A stretch of 6,146 nt of DNA. Source: Gammaproteobacteria bacterium. GTDB lineage: Bacteria > Pseudomonadota > Gammaproteobacteria > Pseudomonadales > Pseudomonadaceae. The stretch spans positions 1 to 6,146 of the forward strand of contig JAAZCO010000159.1 in the NCBI GenBank assembly GCA_012513235.1. The letters are read 5' to 3'. Position numbers and translations under genes: made by a program. Positions 5,527 to 6,146 of the stretch are shown here, piece by piece. The notes beneath the pieces were generated by a model. That model was not told the DNA's origin, ran no database searches, and was given only the letters and a program-made list of their open reading frames with translations. The stretch's first letter is position 1. Each line of letters starts with the position of its first letter.

Positions 5527-6146
5527 ATGACAGCTAAAGCAAGAAACAATCCAGCCGCAGTGCTTGAACGTTTGATTTTTAATAACCGTCCTGCGGTTAT
5601 TCTACTGTGCATCATTATCAGTGCGTTCTTATTTTGGAATGCCGCGCAAGTTCGCCCGGAAACCAGTTTTGAGAAAATGATTCCGCTTAAGCATCCTTAT
5701 ATTGAAACGATGCTTGAGCACCGCAATGACCTTGCCAACCTAGGCAATAGCGTGCGCATCTCGGTCGAAAATACTCAAGGTGATATTTTCGATAAAGACT
5801 ATATGGAGACCTTGCGCCAAATCAGTGATGAGGCCTTTTATATTCCAGGCGTGGATCGCTCTGGTGTGCGTTCGCTCTGGAGCCCCAATGTGCGTTGGAC
5901 CGAGGTCACTGAGCAAGGCTTTGCTGGTGGCGATGTTATCCCGCAAACCTATGACGGTTCTGCTGCTAGCTTGGAGGAGTTGCGCAGCAATATCCTTAAA
6001 TCTGGACAAGTTGGGCGCTTGGTGGGCAATAACTTTAAATCCAGTATTGTGGAAATTCCACTGCTCGAAGAATTTCCTGATCCTGATGATCAAAGCCGCT
6101 TGATTAAGCTGGATTACCAAGCCTTCTCACACAGTTTAGAAGAGAA
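5527..6146 (+). CDS. RND/MMPL-family exporter (COG1033-like), N-terminal part (3' truncated by window)
   Basis: The frame from ATG 5527 stays open to the window edge, giving 206 residues; a full RND protein of this kind is usually around 750-1000. A short cytoplasmic N-terminus (1-21) precedes one transmembrane helix (about 22-40, VILLCIIISAFLFW). A large periplasmic loop then starts with VRPETSFEKMIPLKHPYIE, and the stretch around IPGVDRSGVRSLWSPNVRW is typical of this family. The layout of TM1 followed by a long periplasmic porter segment is that of RND pumps, which use the proton gradient to move hydrophobic or amphipathic molecules out of the inner membrane or periplasm. GGAG at 5514-5517 lies nine bases before the ATG. 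The 20-base gap to the propeller gene indicates one operon. The proton-relay residues in TM4 are outside the window, and the substrate is unknown. Confidence 0.92.
   Translation, partial: MTAKARNNPAAVLERLIFNNRPAVILLCIIISAFLFWNAAQVRPETSFEKMIPLKHPYIETMLEHRNDLANLGNSVRISVENTQGDIFDKDYMETLRQISDEAFYIPGVDRSGVRSLWSPNVRWTEVTEQGFAGGDVIPQTYDGSAASLEELRSNILKSGQVGRLVGNNFKSSIVEIPLLEEFPDPDDQSRLIKLDYQAFSHSLEE

Noticed and set aside
5162..5615. Minus-strand frames of 109, 66 and 77 codons across the end of the propeller gene and start of the RND gene.
   Set aside because: They overlap the propeller repeats and the RND TM1 region, have no family likeness, and cross two well-supported genes.
5740..6120. Minus-strand frame of 126 codons and a plus-strand frame of 107 codons (5780-6103) over the RND gene.
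   Set aside because: Both overlap a clear RND coding frame with its own ribosome site and family features, so they are shadows.

Overview
The window looks like chromosome from a gammaproteobacterium of the Pseudomonas type. The protein sequences (PepN beginning MRTEQPK, a YeaC-family protein, a DUF2797 protein) and the gene order rhomboid protease - YeaC/DUF1315 - DUF2797 - pepN match what I recall of Pseudomonas genomes. Base composition looks close to 50% GC, well below a typical Pseudomonas, so a lower-GC lineage of Pseudomonadaceae is my inference. All genes lie on the + strand. I see no RNA gene, CRISPR array, intact mobile element or phage gene.

Region 1 (1-4034) is a compact housekeeping block. 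It holds the last 53 codons of a rhomboid-type intramembrane serine protease with its catalytic histidine, a 92-residue YeaC-family protein of unknown function, and a 280-residue DUF2797 protein whose start codon overlaps the YeaC stop by one base. The block ends with pepN, a full-length M1 aminopeptidase with every expected catalytic residue. A strong intrinsic terminator at 4082-4115 closes it.

Region 2 (4035-4435) is about 400 bases without a convincing gene. After the terminator it contains a wobble-containing hairpin, a short perfect dyad, a small tandem duplication, one very weak hydrophobic mini-ORF, and, just before the next gene, promoter-like hexamers embedded in a nested inverted repeat.

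Region 3 (4436-6146) is a two-gene operon that runs off the right edge. It encodes an exported seven-repeat beta-propeller protein of the YCF48/BNR type, followed 20 bases later by the N-terminal 206 residues of an RND/MMPL-family exporter. The likely arrangement is a periplasmic propeller partner plus an inner-membrane RND pump. The substrate cannot be told from this sequence.

Most of the window is conserved and ordinary. The parts least explained by known biology are the DUF2797 protein, which combines a cysteine-rich metal-site region with a GIY-YIG-like signature, the propeller-RND pair, and the dyad-rich leader in front of that pair.
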